Shown: in pieces, positions 34,454 through 43,722 of the stretch
How positions within the stretch are numbered: position 1 is the stretch's first letter
Layout: each line of letters begins with the position of its first letter
DNA from: Gammaproteobacteria bacterium
GTDB lineage: Bacteria > Pseudomonadota > Gammaproteobacteria > Steroidobacterales > Woeseiaceae
Length of the DNA: 64,000 bases
Assembly: GCA_022600955.1 (NCBI GenBank)
Contig: JAHZJK010000003.1
Span: 124,001-188,000 of the forward strand
Reading direction: 5' to 3'
Made by a program: the position numbers and the translations under genes
Notes under the pieces: model-generated
Databases searched by the model: none
Seen by the model: only the letters and a program-made list of their open reading frames with translations
Told to the model about the DNA's origin: nothing

Positions 34454-36946
34454 ATGACAAAGAAACAATCGAATACCGGTGATCGGCACAAGGCCCCATT
34501 GAAAAAGTTGCGGGTTGTAGACTTTTCCAGAATGTTGTCGGGCCCCTTATCGACCATGATCCTTGGGGATCTGGGCGCGCACGTTATTCGTGTTGAAGAT
34601 ATCGAGGGAATGGATACGACCCGACACAATCATCCGTTCATCAATGGCGAAAGCCACTATTTTCTGTCTATTAATCGAAATAAAGAAAGCATTGCAGTTG
34701 ACCTGAAGACTAAAGAAGGGCGTGAGATCGCTTTGGGCCTGGTGCGGCAGGCAGACGTTGTTGTTGAAAATTTTCGCCACGGCGCTGCAGCGCGGCTAGG
34801 GCTTGATTACGACAGTCTTATCAAGATCAATCCAAAGTTGGTCTACTGCAGCATCACAGGATTCGGGCAGACCGGACCCTGGCGAGACAAGACGGCTTAC
34901 GATTTGGTCATTCAAGCTGTAACCGGTGCGCTTTCTGTAACCGGTGAGGCAGGCCGTCCGCCAGCCAAGATGGGCTTACCATTGGCGGACGAGATGTCGT
35001 CGCTTTTTGCCGGCATCGCGATTCTTGCGGGCGTCGAACGGTTGGCAAAAACCGGCAAAGGCTGCTACCTCGACACCTCAATGTTCGACGCCGGGCTCTC
35101 GATGTTGAGTTACATGGCGAATATTTACTTCGCGACCGGTGAAAGTCCTACGGCGGTCGGTTCGGCGCATCCGACGATTTATCCATACAATGCATTTGAA
35201 ACCACAGATGGTTATATCGTTGTCGCGCCGTTCACGAACGCATTTTGGCGCAAGTTTTGTACAGCCATTGAGCGTCCCGACCTCGGCGAGGACCCAAATT
35301 ACAAATCATTCAAGGAACGACTGGCCGCCCGAGATGAGCTTGCGAAAATTCTTGACCCGATCATGAAGACCCGCAGCACCGGCGATTGGCGCGAAAGACT
35401 TGAAACTGGCGACGTGCCAAATGGCCCTGTACTTTCGATCAAGGAAGCGATCGAGATGGAACACACTCAAAGTCGCGGGATGATCGCGGAGTTTGATCAC
35501 CCCGTTTGCGGCAAGCAAAAAACACTGGGATCACCCTTTCACCTGACTTATGCCGATGGTCGGAAATACGAAACTCCGTATCGTGCACCTCCGGTTGTGG
35601 GTCAGCACACAGAATCAATTCTTTCAAAACTGCTGGGGTACGACCAGACTACGATCGAGGGACTGGTGCGCGATTCGGTAGTGCGAGGATCGCCAGTGCC
35701 GGGAGAATGCACGGCGAGCCCGTTGCAAAGCGATGCCCCGGAAGATTCTTTGAACAATAAAAGCGACGGCCCCGAATCGCCGTTGGCCGGATTGCGTATT
35801 GTCGACCTGACGCGCATGCTCGCAGGCCCTTACGCCACATTGCTCTTCGCCGATCTCGGCGCAGATGTAATCAAGGTTGAGGAGCCACGTATTGGAGATC
35901 CCACGCGGCACAATATTCCGAAATTGGGTGACGAAAGCACCTATTTCATGGCGATCAATCGGGGCAAGAGGAGTATCTCGCTCGATCTCAAATCAGATGA
36001 AGGTCGACAGGCCTTAATCGAGCTCGTCAAAACTGCAGACGTTGTCGTTGAGAATTATCGACCGGGCGTCATGGACAAGCTTGGCATTGGCTACAGCGAG
36101 TTAAAGAAAATTCGCCCGGACATCATCCTTTGCTCAATTTCTGGCTACGGTCAAACGGGTCCACTGAGAGACAAAATCAGTTTCGACCTCGTCAACCAGG
36201 CTATGGCCGGAACTATGTCTGTGACTGGCGAGGCTGGAAGGCCGCCAGTCCGTGTTGGATTGCCGGCCGGCGATCTTGGAGGTGGCATATTTGCGGCGTT
36301 TGGCGTGCTGGCGGCATTGTATGGTCGGCGGCAAACGGGTGAAGGTGTGCATATCGATCTGGCTTTGCACGATATATTGGTGTCATTGCTGGGCTATGTA
36401 GGGCAGCTCTACTTTACGACCGGCGAAGTTCCTGGGCCGGTAGGGTCCGGACACCACCACATCGCACCATATCGAGCAATCCAGGCGAGTGATGGCTATT
36501 TCATCGTAGCGGCATTTACGCAGGTCTTCTGGCTGAAGTTCGTCGACGCAATAGAAATGCCCGAACTCAAACTGGATAAAAGGTTTGCGGACATTACGGC
36601 TCGCAAGCACAACATGGATGCATTGTATGACATCGTTCTCCCAATATTCTCGGGCAAAACGGTCGACGAGTGGCTGCAGATTTTTGCTGATATGGATGTA
36701 CCATCGGCGCGGGTGAACACTGTCGGCGAGGCTCTTGAATGCGAGCAGGCCTACGCTAGGGGTATCGTTTTCGAGTACGAGCACCCAACGGTTGGTCGGA
36801 CCAAGACCGTAGGCACGCCGTTCATGTGTGACGGGCAGCCGTGGCGATCGGATTTGCCGCCTCCATTATTGGGTGAACATACGGCCGAAATCCTGAAGGA
36901 ACTCGGACTTGATCAGTCTGCAAATGGGCAACGGCAGAGCGCATAG
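34454..36946 (+). CDS. fused double CaiB/BaiF family III CoA-transferase
   Basis: This 830-residue protein is two complete class III CoA-transferases in one chain, twice the usual 400. Domain 1 spans about 15-400 (LRVVDFSRMLSGPLS, ENFRHGAAARLGL, LDTSMFDA near 205). Domain 2 spans about 440-820 (LRIVDLTRMLAGPYA, ENYRPGVMDKLGI, HIDLALHD near 632). The D-x-S/A-x-x-D segment that carries the family's catalytic aspartate is present in both, so both may be active. ATG 34454 is preferred over an upstream TTG. The enzyme would move CoA between carboxylic acids, activating the substrate of the 13-gene operon it heads. Family III enzymes form interlocked dimers, so this fusion may act as one pseudo-dimer. 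Confidence 0.9.
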   Translation: MTKKQSNTGDRHKAPLKKLRVVDFSRMLSGPLSTMILGDLGAHVIRVEDIEGMDTTRHNHPFINGESHYFLSINRNKESIAVDLKTKEGREIALGLVRQADVVVENFRHGAAARLGLDYDSLIKINPKLVYCSITGFGQTGPWRDKTAYDLVIQAVTGALSVTGEAGRPPAKMGLPLADEMSSLFAGIAILAGVERLAKTGKGCYLDTSMFDAGLSMLSYMANIYFATGESPTAVGSAHPTIYPYNAFETTDGYIVVAPFTNAFWRKFCTAIERPDLGEDPNYKSFKERLAARDELAKILDPIMKTRSTGDWRERLETGDVPNGPVLSIKEAIEMEHTQSRGMIAEFDHPVCGKQKTLGSPFHLTYADGRKYETPYRAPPVVGQHTESILSKLLGYDQTTIEGLVRDSVVRGSPVPGECTASPLQSDAPEDSLNNKSDGPESPLAGLRIVDLTRMLAGPYATLLFADLGADVIKVEEPRIGDPTRHNIPKLGDESTYFMAINRGKRSISLDLKSDEGRQALIELVKTADVVVENYRPGVMDKLGIGYSELKKIRPDIILCSISGYGQTGPLRDKISFDLVNQAMAGTMSVTGEAGRPPVRVGLPAGDLGGGIFAAFGVLAALYGRRQTGEGVHIDLALHDILVSLLGYVGQLYFTTGEVPGPVGSGHHHIAPYRAIQASDGYFIVAAFTQVFWLKFVDAIEMPELKLDKRFADITARKHNMDALYDIVLPIFSGKTVDEWLQIFADMDVPSARVNTVGEALECEQAYARGIVFEYEHPTVGRTKTVGTPFMCDGQPWRSDLPPPLLGEHTAEILKELGLDQSANGQRQSA

Positions 36947-36961
36947 AACGGAGCGAATAAA

Positions 36962-37525
36962 GTGGACTTGAATCGAACAGCAGTGCTGGCAATGGACTAC
37001 CAGGAGTTACTGGTCAATGGCTACACGACTGATGCTAAAAGGGCGATCGCGAAGGTATCGGATGTTCTGAGTAAAGCACGGTCGGCAAATTTGCCTGTAA
37101 TTTATGTGACAGTCGGATTCAGCGCTGGCTACCCGGAAGTCAATGAGAACAATATGATTTTCAGAGCCGTTCGGGACGGTCAGCGATTCTTGACTGATAG
37201 CGACGATGCTCAAATTCCACTAGCAATAGCGCCACGAGATGGCGATCTGCGCGTTTTGAAACACAGGGTGAGTGCATTTGAGGGAACTAGCCTTGAGATG
37301 CTGCTCCATGCGCAGGGTATCGATACGCTAATTCTCTTCGGCATTACAACCAGTGGCGTCGTTCTGTCGACGGTTCGCCAAGCGGCGGATCGTGATTACA
37401 AGCTCATCGTACTCGAAGATTTGTGTTACGACACGGACGATGTCCATAAGTTCTTAATGGAGAATATTCTCAACCGACAGGCGGAAATAATGACGTCTGA
37501 CACTTTCCTGGAATCGATAGCGTAA
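36962..37525 (+). CDS. isochorismatase-family protein lacking the catalytic cysteine
   Basis: This 187-residue protein starts at GTG 36962, after CGGAG. The fold is clear from AVLAMDYQ (D12), RVLKHRVSAF (K100) and ILFGITTSGVVLST. In the cysteine hydrolases of this family the nucleophile lies in the last motif (TNVCVEST type); here valines stand at 133-134. A known subgroup with TSGVV shares this loss, and its reaction is unclear. It sits 15 bases behind the CoA-transferase gene and 39 before the ligase, so it acts in the same pathway, perhaps as an isochorismatase-like hydrolase with another mechanism. Confidence 0.85.
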   Translation: MDLNRTAVLAMDYQELLVNGYTTDAKRAIAKVSDVLSKARSANLPVIYVTVGFSAGYPEVNENNMIFRAVRDGQRFLTDSDDAQIPLAIAPRDGDLRVLKHRVSAFEGTSLEMLLHAQGIDTLILFGITTSGVVLSTVRQAADRDYKLIVLEDLCYDTDDVHKFLMENILNRQAEIMTSDTFLESIA

Positions 37526-37564
37526 GAACGCCCTTCGAATCAGCGCGGCATCGAGATTGAATCA

Positions 37565-39052
37565 ATGATCAACCTGACCAGCTTCATTGAATACCATGCG
37601 CGCACGACGCCAGAACGAACAGCAATTGTCTACGAGCAGCAGACCATCTCCTATTCGGAGTTTTTCGGCCGTGCCGAAAGTTTAGCGGGGTATCTGGTTG
37701 AACGTGGGATTCAGCCAGGTGATGTGATTGCCGTCCTAATGAAGAACAGCCCGGCGTTTCTCGAAATTGCTTTCGCTGTGAGCCATATTGGGGCCGTTTT
37801 CCTTCCGATTAACTTTCGGCTATCGGAGGATGAGGTCAATTACATTTGCGAAAATTCCGGAGCGAGATTGCTTTTTGCCGATTCGGAGTTTGAGGCGATG
37901 GACCTCACCGTTCAACGCGTATGTTTGGGACCTGATGAGCAAACGAGTACAAGATCGTTGTCAGACACATGCGCCCCAGCTCCGATGTGCGCAGTTGATG
38001 GGCAAGACCTGTTTCGTTTGATGTATACCTCCGGGACAACAGATCGGCCCAAAGGAGTGATGCACAGTTACAATAACTTCTTTTGGAAGTCCGCTGATCA
38101 TGTTGTTGTGCTTGGTTTGAGCAACCGCAGCAGACTGTTGGTCGTCGGTCCCTTGTATCACGTTGGTGCGTTTGACTTGCCTGGTATTGCTGTCCTTTGG
38201 CAGGGTGGAATGCTGGCTATTCAAAGAGATTTCGATGCTGATGCAGCTCTCTCGGCCATTGAGAGTTATCGGCTGAACTCAGCTTGGTTAGCACCGATCA
38301 TGACCAGTACGATCTTGGGGTGGAAAAATCGGGACAAACATGATGTTTCGACCATGGACTGGATCATCGGCGGAGGCGAACGGACACCTGAAAACCGAAT
38401 TCGCGAGTTCTCTGAATTCTTTACGAACGCGCGGTACATCGACGCGTACGGGCTAACAGAGAGTTGTAGTGGCGACTCATTCATGGTCGCTGGCCGAGAA
38501 TTGGAGAAAATCGGGTCTACGGGTCAAGCGACTCCGCATGTAGAGATTCAAATTCGGGATGAACACGGGAGGCGACTCCCCGAGAATGTTGATGGCGAGA
38601 TTTGCCTCCGTGGGCCGAAGATATTTTCCGGGTACTGGCGAGACGAGGAGAAAACTGCAGCGTCGTTTTTTGGCGATTGGTTTCGCACCGGCGACATAGG
38701 TTTTCTCGATTCTGAGAGCTTTCTTTATCTGACGGATCGCAAGAAAGACATGATTATTTCAGGCGGTGAGAATATCGCGTCGTCGGAGTTGGAACGTGTA
38801 ATCCGCCTACGGCCTGAGGTTGACGATGTCGCGGTCGTCGGAAGAAAAGATAGCAAGTGGGGTGAAGTTCCTGTCGCCGTGGTTGTGCCAAATGATGGCT
38901 GTGAACTGGATCTCGAATCGCTGGTCGCTCACTGCAAGACAATGCTGGCAGCATTCAAAGTGCCCAAAGACCTCATCATAAGGGACGCGTTACCACGCAA
39001 CCCTTCGGGCAAGGTACTAAAACGACAGCTTCGTGATGAAATCAATGCGTGA
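37565..39052 (+). CDS. AMP-dependent acyl-CoA synthetase
   Basis: This 495-residue ANL ligase has the P-loop MYTSGTTDRPKGVM, YGLTES, WFRTGDIGFLD, the hinge DRKKDMIISGGENI and the catalytic lysine in NPSGKVLKRQ. It is a second CoA-activating enzyme in an operon that already has a double CoA-transferase, which suggests that either the starting acid or a cleaved side product needs separate activation. The substrate cannot be predicted; medium-chain or aromatic acids are typical for the long-chain-fatty-acid ligase-like subgroup. Confidence 0.9.
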   Translation: MINLTSFIEYHARTTPERTAIVYEQQTISYSEFFGRAESLAGYLVERGIQPGDVIAVLMKNSPAFLEIAFAVSHIGAVFLPINFRLSEDEVNYICENSGARLLFADSEFEAMDLTVQRVCLGPDEQTSTRSLSDTCAPAPMCAVDGQDLFRLMYTSGTTDRPKGVMHSYNNFFWKSADHVVVLGLSNRSRLLVVGPLYHVGAFDLPGIAVLWQGGMLAIQRDFDADAALSAIESYRLNSAWLAPIMTSTILGWKNRDKHDVSTMDWIIGGGERTPENRIREFSEFFTNARYIDAYGLTESCSGDSFMVAGRELEKIGSTGQATPHVEIQIRDEHGRRLPENVDGEICLRGPKIFSGYWRDEEKTAASFFGDWFRTGDIGFLDSESFLYLTDRKKDMIISGGENIASSELERVIRLRPEVDDVAVVGRKDSKWGEVPVAVVVPNDGCELDLESLVAHCKTMLAAFKVPKDLIIRDALPRNPSGKVLKRQLRDEINA

Positions 39053-39081
39053 GAGCCGGTGGAGCAAGGAAGGAAATAATC

Positions 39082-39843
39082 ATGGCTGAGAATAATTTAC
39101 TGGCTGGTAAGAAAGTGCTGATTACCGGCGCAGGACGCGGTAATGGCGCTGCACTTGCCAGCGGCCTGTCGACGTATGGAGCGGAGGTCATCGTTACCGA
39201 TATTGACGAAGAGAGTGCGCGCGAAATTGCAATGTCGATCTCCCAAGCAGGGGCCAAAGCTTCGGCATTCAAGATAGATATCGGCGACCTACTCATGTGC
39301 AAGTCCGTCGCGTCTGAAATCGCTTCAAAGTTAGGGCCAATCGACGTCCTGGTGAACAATGCGGGAATCATTCGTCGCGAGAAGTTTGACGATGAAACCG
39401 CGCCTGACGCATGGGACCAATGCATGAATATAAATGCTACCGGGGCGTACAACATGTCTACCGCGTTCGTTGCGCAACTTCGCGAAACCCGTGGAAATAT
39501 CGTCAACATGACATCTATTACAGCTTTCGTTTCGGCGCGTACATTTCCCGGCTACGCCGCATCCAAAGCCGCAGTTATCGCCCTGACGCGCGGCTTGGCG
39601 GCTAGCTTGGCTCCAGATGGGATACGCGTGAATGCCGTCGCGCCTGGCCCATTTGCGACACCAATGACAGCGTCGACGCTCGATAATGATGAGCGGCACA
39701 ACTACTACAAAGACAGAGTCCTGCTTGGCCGGTTCGGTGACCCGACCGAGATCGTCGGTCCTGTCGCATTTATATGTTCGGATATGGCGAGTTTCGTTAC
39801 CGGAACCACCTTGATTGTCGACGGTGGCCTGTTGTCGGAATGA
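39082..39843 (+). CDS. SDR family oxidoreductase (FabG-like)
   Basis: This 253-residue classical short-chain dehydrogenase starts at ATG 39082, with AAGGAAGG upstream. TGAGRGNGAAL is the cofactor motif, NNAG follows, and the catalytic set is S (MTSIT), YAASK. The aspartate after beta-2 (VTDIDEES) favours NAD(H). The C-terminal GTTLIVDGGLLSE is typical. It probably oxidises a hydroxy intermediate of the operon's pathway. Confidence 0.9.
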   Translation: MAENNLLAGKKVLITGAGRGNGAALASGLSTYGAEVIVTDIDEESAREIAMSISQAGAKASAFKIDIGDLLMCKSVASEIASKLGPIDVLVNNAGIIRREKFDDETAPDAWDQCMNINATGAYNMSTAFVAQLRETRGNIVNMTSITAFVSARTFPGYAASKAAVIALTRGLAASLAPDGIRVNAVAPGPFATPMTASTLDNDERHNYYKDRVLLGRFGDPTEIVGPVAFICSDMASFVTGTTLIVDGGLLSE

Positions 39844-39864
39844 CGAATGCTTGAAGGGATGCGA

Positions 39865-41748
39865 ATGTTTGGCAATAAATCGAAAAGCAGAAAACTTGTA
39901 GCAATACTTGTCGTCGCGTCAATGTCCGCTTGTACAAAGGATGCGGCGCTCGAGCCAGTCGTAGTGACTCCCACCGATGGAAAGAAACTCTACGACGAAA
40001 ATTGCTCGTCATGTCACGAGGGGCAGGTTCCCAAAGCGCCGCACCGGGACTGGCTCGCGAAAATGGCTCCCGATGCTGTAGTTCGAGCCTTATCGGACGG
40101 GACGATGCAGCGCGCCGCCGAGAATCTTGAACCCAGTGATCTTGATACGCTAACCGAATACTTGACCGGAGTTTCGCCCGCGAAGTACGCGCCGCCACCG
40201 GGCGCGGCTCAATGCGTAGGAGAGGCCGCTGAATTTGACGTGAGTCAGCCGCCTGCCAGTGCCGGTTGGGGCTACGACGCGCGGCGGTTTGTTTCGGGAG
40301 AATCAGCAGGGTTCACTAAGAGTGACGTTCCCGATTTGAAGCTCAAATGGGCATTTGCTTATCCTGGTGCTGTTCGGGGCAGGTCCTTACCGGTCACAGC
40401 CATGGGTGCCATTTTCGTCGGTAGTCAAGATGGGACCATCTATGCGTTTGATCTTGAGACTGGCTGTGCGCGTTGGACGACGCGCGTTTCCGTAGAAGTT
40501 CGAACGGCAATTGTTGTAGAGCCATGGGCAAATGACTCGTTACCCGATCGCATACCCAGACTATTCTTTGGCGACCTCATGGGGCGCGTCCACGCTCTGG
40601 ATGCTACGACTGGCGAGGTACTGTGGAGCGTACGCGCAGACGATCATCCGAATTCGACAATCACTGGTACTCCTGTGATCCACGGGGATCGGCTTTTCGT
40701 CCCGGTGTCGTCGCTTGAGGTTCTGACGGCGCCGGATCCCTCCTACGAGTGTTGCACCTTTCGCGGCTCGGTCGTCGCTTTGGATATCGAAAACGGTGAA
40801 ACAATCTGGAAGCACTACACGATACCGCTACCTGTCGTCGAGCAAGGTTTTTCGAAAGCGGGTACCAGGCAGTGGGGACCATCGGGTGCTGCGGTTTGGG
40901 GCAGCCCAAGTATCGATGTCCAGCGAGGATTGATCTATTTCGGCAGCAGCGAAAACTATTCGTCTCCTGCTGATAAAAACTCTGATGCAATTTTCGCGGT
41001 CGATTTGTCAACCGGCGAACGACGCTGGAGCAAGCAGTTATTGGCAGGCGATGCGTGGAATGCCGCATGTTATTTCGGCGCCGCGGATCATCCGAATTGC
41101 CCGGCGGAGCGCGGGCCGGACTATGATTTCTCGGCGTCACCGCTGCTTGTGGATGGCGGGGAGGGAAGACAAGTCATTGTTGCCGGTCAGAAATCGGGAA
41201 CGGTCTTTGGACTTGATCCCGACCGAGACGGTGACGTGATTTGGGAGACGCAAGTTGGTCACGGCGGTGTTCAAGGCGGTGTTCACTTTGGCATGAGTGC
41301 CAGTGGCAATCGAGTATTCGTGCCGATCAGCGATATTCCGGTGGACAGCGAAGGTCGACCGATCGAAGGCGATATGTATCCGGGAATTCACAGCGTTGAT
41401 GCAGCGACGGGCGAAATAGCCTGGCGATCGATCAGCTCGAATAACTGCGACGGCCGAAAATTTTGCGACCCCGGTATTTCCGCCGCTGCGACATCTATCC
41501 CAGGAGTCGTTTTCGCGGGTCACCTTGACGGTATGCTGCGCGCGTATGACGCCGAGAATGGTGACGTGTTGTGGCAGTTCGACACTTCGAGAGAGTTCGC
41601 TGCGGTAAATGGTACGGCAACCGGCGGCTCTATCGGCGGTCCCGGACCGGCAATCGGTTCAGGCGCCGTTATCGTAAATTCAGGATATGACTTCGGTGAC
41701 CACATGCCAGGAAATGCATTGCTCATATTTACACCAGGTGGGAGGTAG
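39865..41748 (+). CDS. cytochrome c-PQQ propeller dehydrogenase lipoprotein (PVA dehydrogenase-like)
   Basis: This 627-residue protein from ATG 39865 (GAAGGG 6 bases upstream; ATGs at 39847 and 39859 are less well placed) has a lipobox MSAC (about 20-23), a cytochrome c motif CSSCHEG (47-53), then a PQQ-type beta-propeller with repeated GxxVALDxxTGExxW units. The heme-first order matches polyvinyl-alcohol dehydrogenase-like quinohemoproteins. It should oxidise a secondary alcohol on the periplasmic side. It lies in the middle of a CoA-pathway operon, 21 bases after an SDR and 2 before E1 alpha, so extracytoplasmic oxidation seems to be part of the route. Confidence 0.88.
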   Translation: MFGNKSKSRKLVAILVVASMSACTKDAALEPVVVTPTDGKKLYDENCSSCHEGQVPKAPHRDWLAKMAPDAVVRALSDGTMQRAAENLEPSDLDTLTEYLTGVSPAKYAPPPGAAQCVGEAAEFDVSQPPASAGWGYDARRFVSGESAGFTKSDVPDLKLKWAFAYPGAVRGRSLPVTAMGAIFVGSQDGTIYAFDLETGCARWTTRVSVEVRTAIVVEPWANDSLPDRIPRLFFGDLMGRVHALDATTGEVLWSVRADDHPNSTITGTPVIHGDRLFVPVSSLEVLTAPDPSYECCTFRGSVVALDIENGETIWKHYTIPLPVVEQGFSKAGTRQWGPSGAAVWGSPSIDVQRGLIYFGSSENYSSPADKNSDAIFAVDLSTGERRWSKQLLAGDAWNAACYFGAADHPNCPAERGPDYDFSASPLLVDGGEGRQVIVAGQKSGTVFGLDPDRDGDVIWETQVGHGGVQGGVHFGMSASGNRVFVPISDIPVDSEGRPIEGDMYPGIHSVDAATGEIAWRSISSNNCDGRKFCDPGISAAATSIPGVVFAGHLDGMLRAYDAENGDVLWQFDTSREFAAVNGTATGGSIGGPGPAIGSGAVIVNSGYDFGDHMPGNALLIFTPGGR

Positions 41749-41750
41749 TC

Positions 41751-42731
41751 GTGACTGCGAATAATTCGTCAACCGAAACTGGCGATCTGTTCGCTATGTA
41801 TAAGGAGATGCTACGCATTCGCTTGGCTGAAGAGCGCTTGGCCGCACTTTTCGCAGACGGCGCGGTGCCCGGATTTATTCACTTAAGTATCGGCCAGGAG
41901 GCGATCGCAGTTGGCGTTGTATCCGCACTTAATGCGGACGACACAGTGGCATCAAATCACCGGGGTCACGGTCATGCTCTGGCAAAAGGGCTGGATTTGT
42001 CAGCATTCTATCTGGAGCTGCTGGGCAAGGATGAGGGGCTATGCAGAGGGCGCGGAGGTTCAATGCATGTTGCTGACCTATCGAAGGGCATGCTAGGTGC
42101 TAACGGAATTGTCGGCGCCGGCATGTCTATAGCGGTTGGAAGCGCATTGGCACACAAGAGCCTTGGCGGAGGACAAGTTGCAGTCGTGTTTTTCGGCGAT
42201 GGTGCACTTGCCGAGGGCCTTCTCCACGAATCGATCAATTTGGCCAAGATACTTGGGCTGCCAGTGTTGTTCGTTTGCGAAAACAATGGATGGAGTGAGT
42301 TTTCCGCAACAAGCGAACAAATCTCGTTCAAGTTCGAGTCCCTCGCGACCGGCTACGGACTTAATTACATGTGCGTTGAAGGAAATGACGTGCGCAAGGT
42401 GGCCGCCGCTGCCAGGAAGCAGATTGCCGATACCAGAGCGCATTCCGTGCCGTCGGTGCTCGAATGCAAAACGCTTCGCGTGCGAGGTCATTTTGAGGGT
42501 GACGCGCAAAAATACCGGTCGATGGACGGTACGGAGATTGAGGATCACGACCCATTGCTGGTCGCGGCTCGCGCCCTGCAGGCTGATGGAATGAGTGAAG
42601 ACGATCTTGCTGAAGTCAGACGCCTTATCGACGTCGAGATTGACTTAGCGGTCGAAGATGCAAAGAAGGGTTCAACCCCGGATTTCGCCGACGCGCTGGC
42701 CGATGTTTATGCACATCAGGCAGGTACCTAG
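41751..42731 (+). CDS. thiamine-diphosphate dehydrogenase E1 alpha subunit
   Basis: This 326-residue protein starts at GTG 41751, 2 bases after the PQQ gene. The ThDP motif GDGALAEGLLHE through CENNGW, plus NHRGHGHALAKG and GRGGSMHV, identify an AcoA-like E1 alpha. Its stop overlaps the beta start by one base (TAGTG). It is a paralogue of the 23571 gene. This operon, unlike the other, encodes a full E2. Typical substrates of such complexes are acetoin and related 2-oxo or 2-hydroxyketone compounds. Confidence 0.9.
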   Translation: MTANNSSTETGDLFAMYKEMLRIRLAEERLAALFADGAVPGFIHLSIGQEAIAVGVVSALNADDTVASNHRGHGHALAKGLDLSAFYLELLGKDEGLCRGRGGSMHVADLSKGMLGANGIVGAGMSIAVGSALAHKSLGGGQVAVVFFGDGALAEGLLHESINLAKILGLPVLFVCENNGWSEFSATSEQISFKFESLATGYGLNYMCVEGNDVRKVAAAARKQIADTRAHSVPSVLECKTLRVRGHFEGDAQKYRSMDGTEIEDHDPLLVAARALQADGMSEDDLAEVRRLIDVEIDLAVEDAKKGSTPDFADALADVYAHQAGT

Positions 42732-43705
42732 TGGAAGTCATTAACTACGGCAGGTCCCTCAACAACGCTCTCGCCGACGCGATGACTGACGATTCTCGCG
42801 TCGTGGTAATGGGTGAGGATATCGGTGCTGCTGGCGGTCCTTTCGGCGTAACCAGAGGATTGCTCGAGAAATTCGGTTCTGATCGAGTTATTGATACACC
42901 AATTTCGGAAGCGGCTATTGTTGGGGCGGCGACCGGCGCAGCGATGAGTGGCTTAAAGCCCGTTGTCGAGATCATGTTCATGGACTTTTCGACTTTGGCA
43001 ATGGATGCGATCGTAAACCAGGCGGCAAAGGCACACTTCATGTTTGGTGGGCAACGTCCAGTGCCAATGGTGGTTCGAACGCCGCATGGCGGAGGGCTGA
43101 ATGCGGGACCGCAGCACTCACAGTGTCTGGAAGCATGGTTTGCGCATATTCCAGGCCTAAAAGTAGTTTGTCCCTCAAGTGCCGCTAACGCTTATGGGTT
43201 GCTCAGAGCCGCCATTGATGATCCAAACCCCGTCATTTTTGTTGAGCACAAGGGTTTGTACGCAAAGAAAGCAGAAGTAGAAAATTCGCGAAGTAGCCAG
43301 ATCATTGGGAAAGCCGCAGTCGTAAGGGTAGGGACGGATGCGACTATTGTGAGCTATGGCGCGTCTGTAAACACGGCACTTGAGGCAGCCGATTTGCTTG
43401 CCGAAAAAGGAATCGAGGTTGAGATTGTCGATCTTCAGAGTATTCAACCGTGGGATCGCGATGCAGTTCTCGACTCGGTGAAGAAAACAAACAGGCTCGT
43501 GATTGCTCATGAAGCGGTTGAGGCGTTCGGAGTAGGTGCCGAAATTGCCGCAACCGTCGCAGATATTGGTTTTGACTATCTGGATGCGCCGATCGTCCGC
43601 GTCGGAGCGGCGTTCATGCCCGTACCCTTCGCGGCATCCCTTGAATCGGGATATTCGCCAAATGCTAGTGATATAGAACGTGCCGTAAGACGCACCTTGG
43701 ACTAA
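42731..43705 (+). CDS. thiamine-diphosphate dehydrogenase E1 beta subunit
   Basis: This 324-residue AcoB/PdhB-like protein starts at GTG 42731. It contains MGEDIGAAGGPFGV, DTPISEAAIVG, FGGQRPVPMVVR and the C-terminal domain from TIVSYGASVNTAL. It forms the E1 heterotetramer with the alpha subunit. An enoyl-CoA hydratase-like gene separates it from the E2 gene, which is unusual for such operons and suggests that the crotonase product acts on the E2-bound or released acyl-CoA product. Confidence 0.9.
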   Translation: MEVINYGRSLNNALADAMTDDSRVVVMGEDIGAAGGPFGVTRGLLEKFGSDRVIDTPISEAAIVGAATGAAMSGLKPVVEIMFMDFSTLAMDAIVNQAAKAHFMFGGQRPVPMVVRTPHGGGLNAGPQHSQCLEAWFAHIPGLKVVCPSSAANAYGLLRAAIDDPNPVIFVEHKGLYAKKAEVENSRSSQIIGKAAVVRVGTDATIVSYGASVNTALEAADLLAEKGIEVEIVDLQSIQPWDRDAVLDSVKKTNRLVIAHEAVEAFGVGAEIAATVADIGFDYLDAPIVRVGAAFMPVPFAASLESGYSPNASDIERAVRRTLD

Positions 43706-43722
43706 GAAACAGGACTAAGAAA

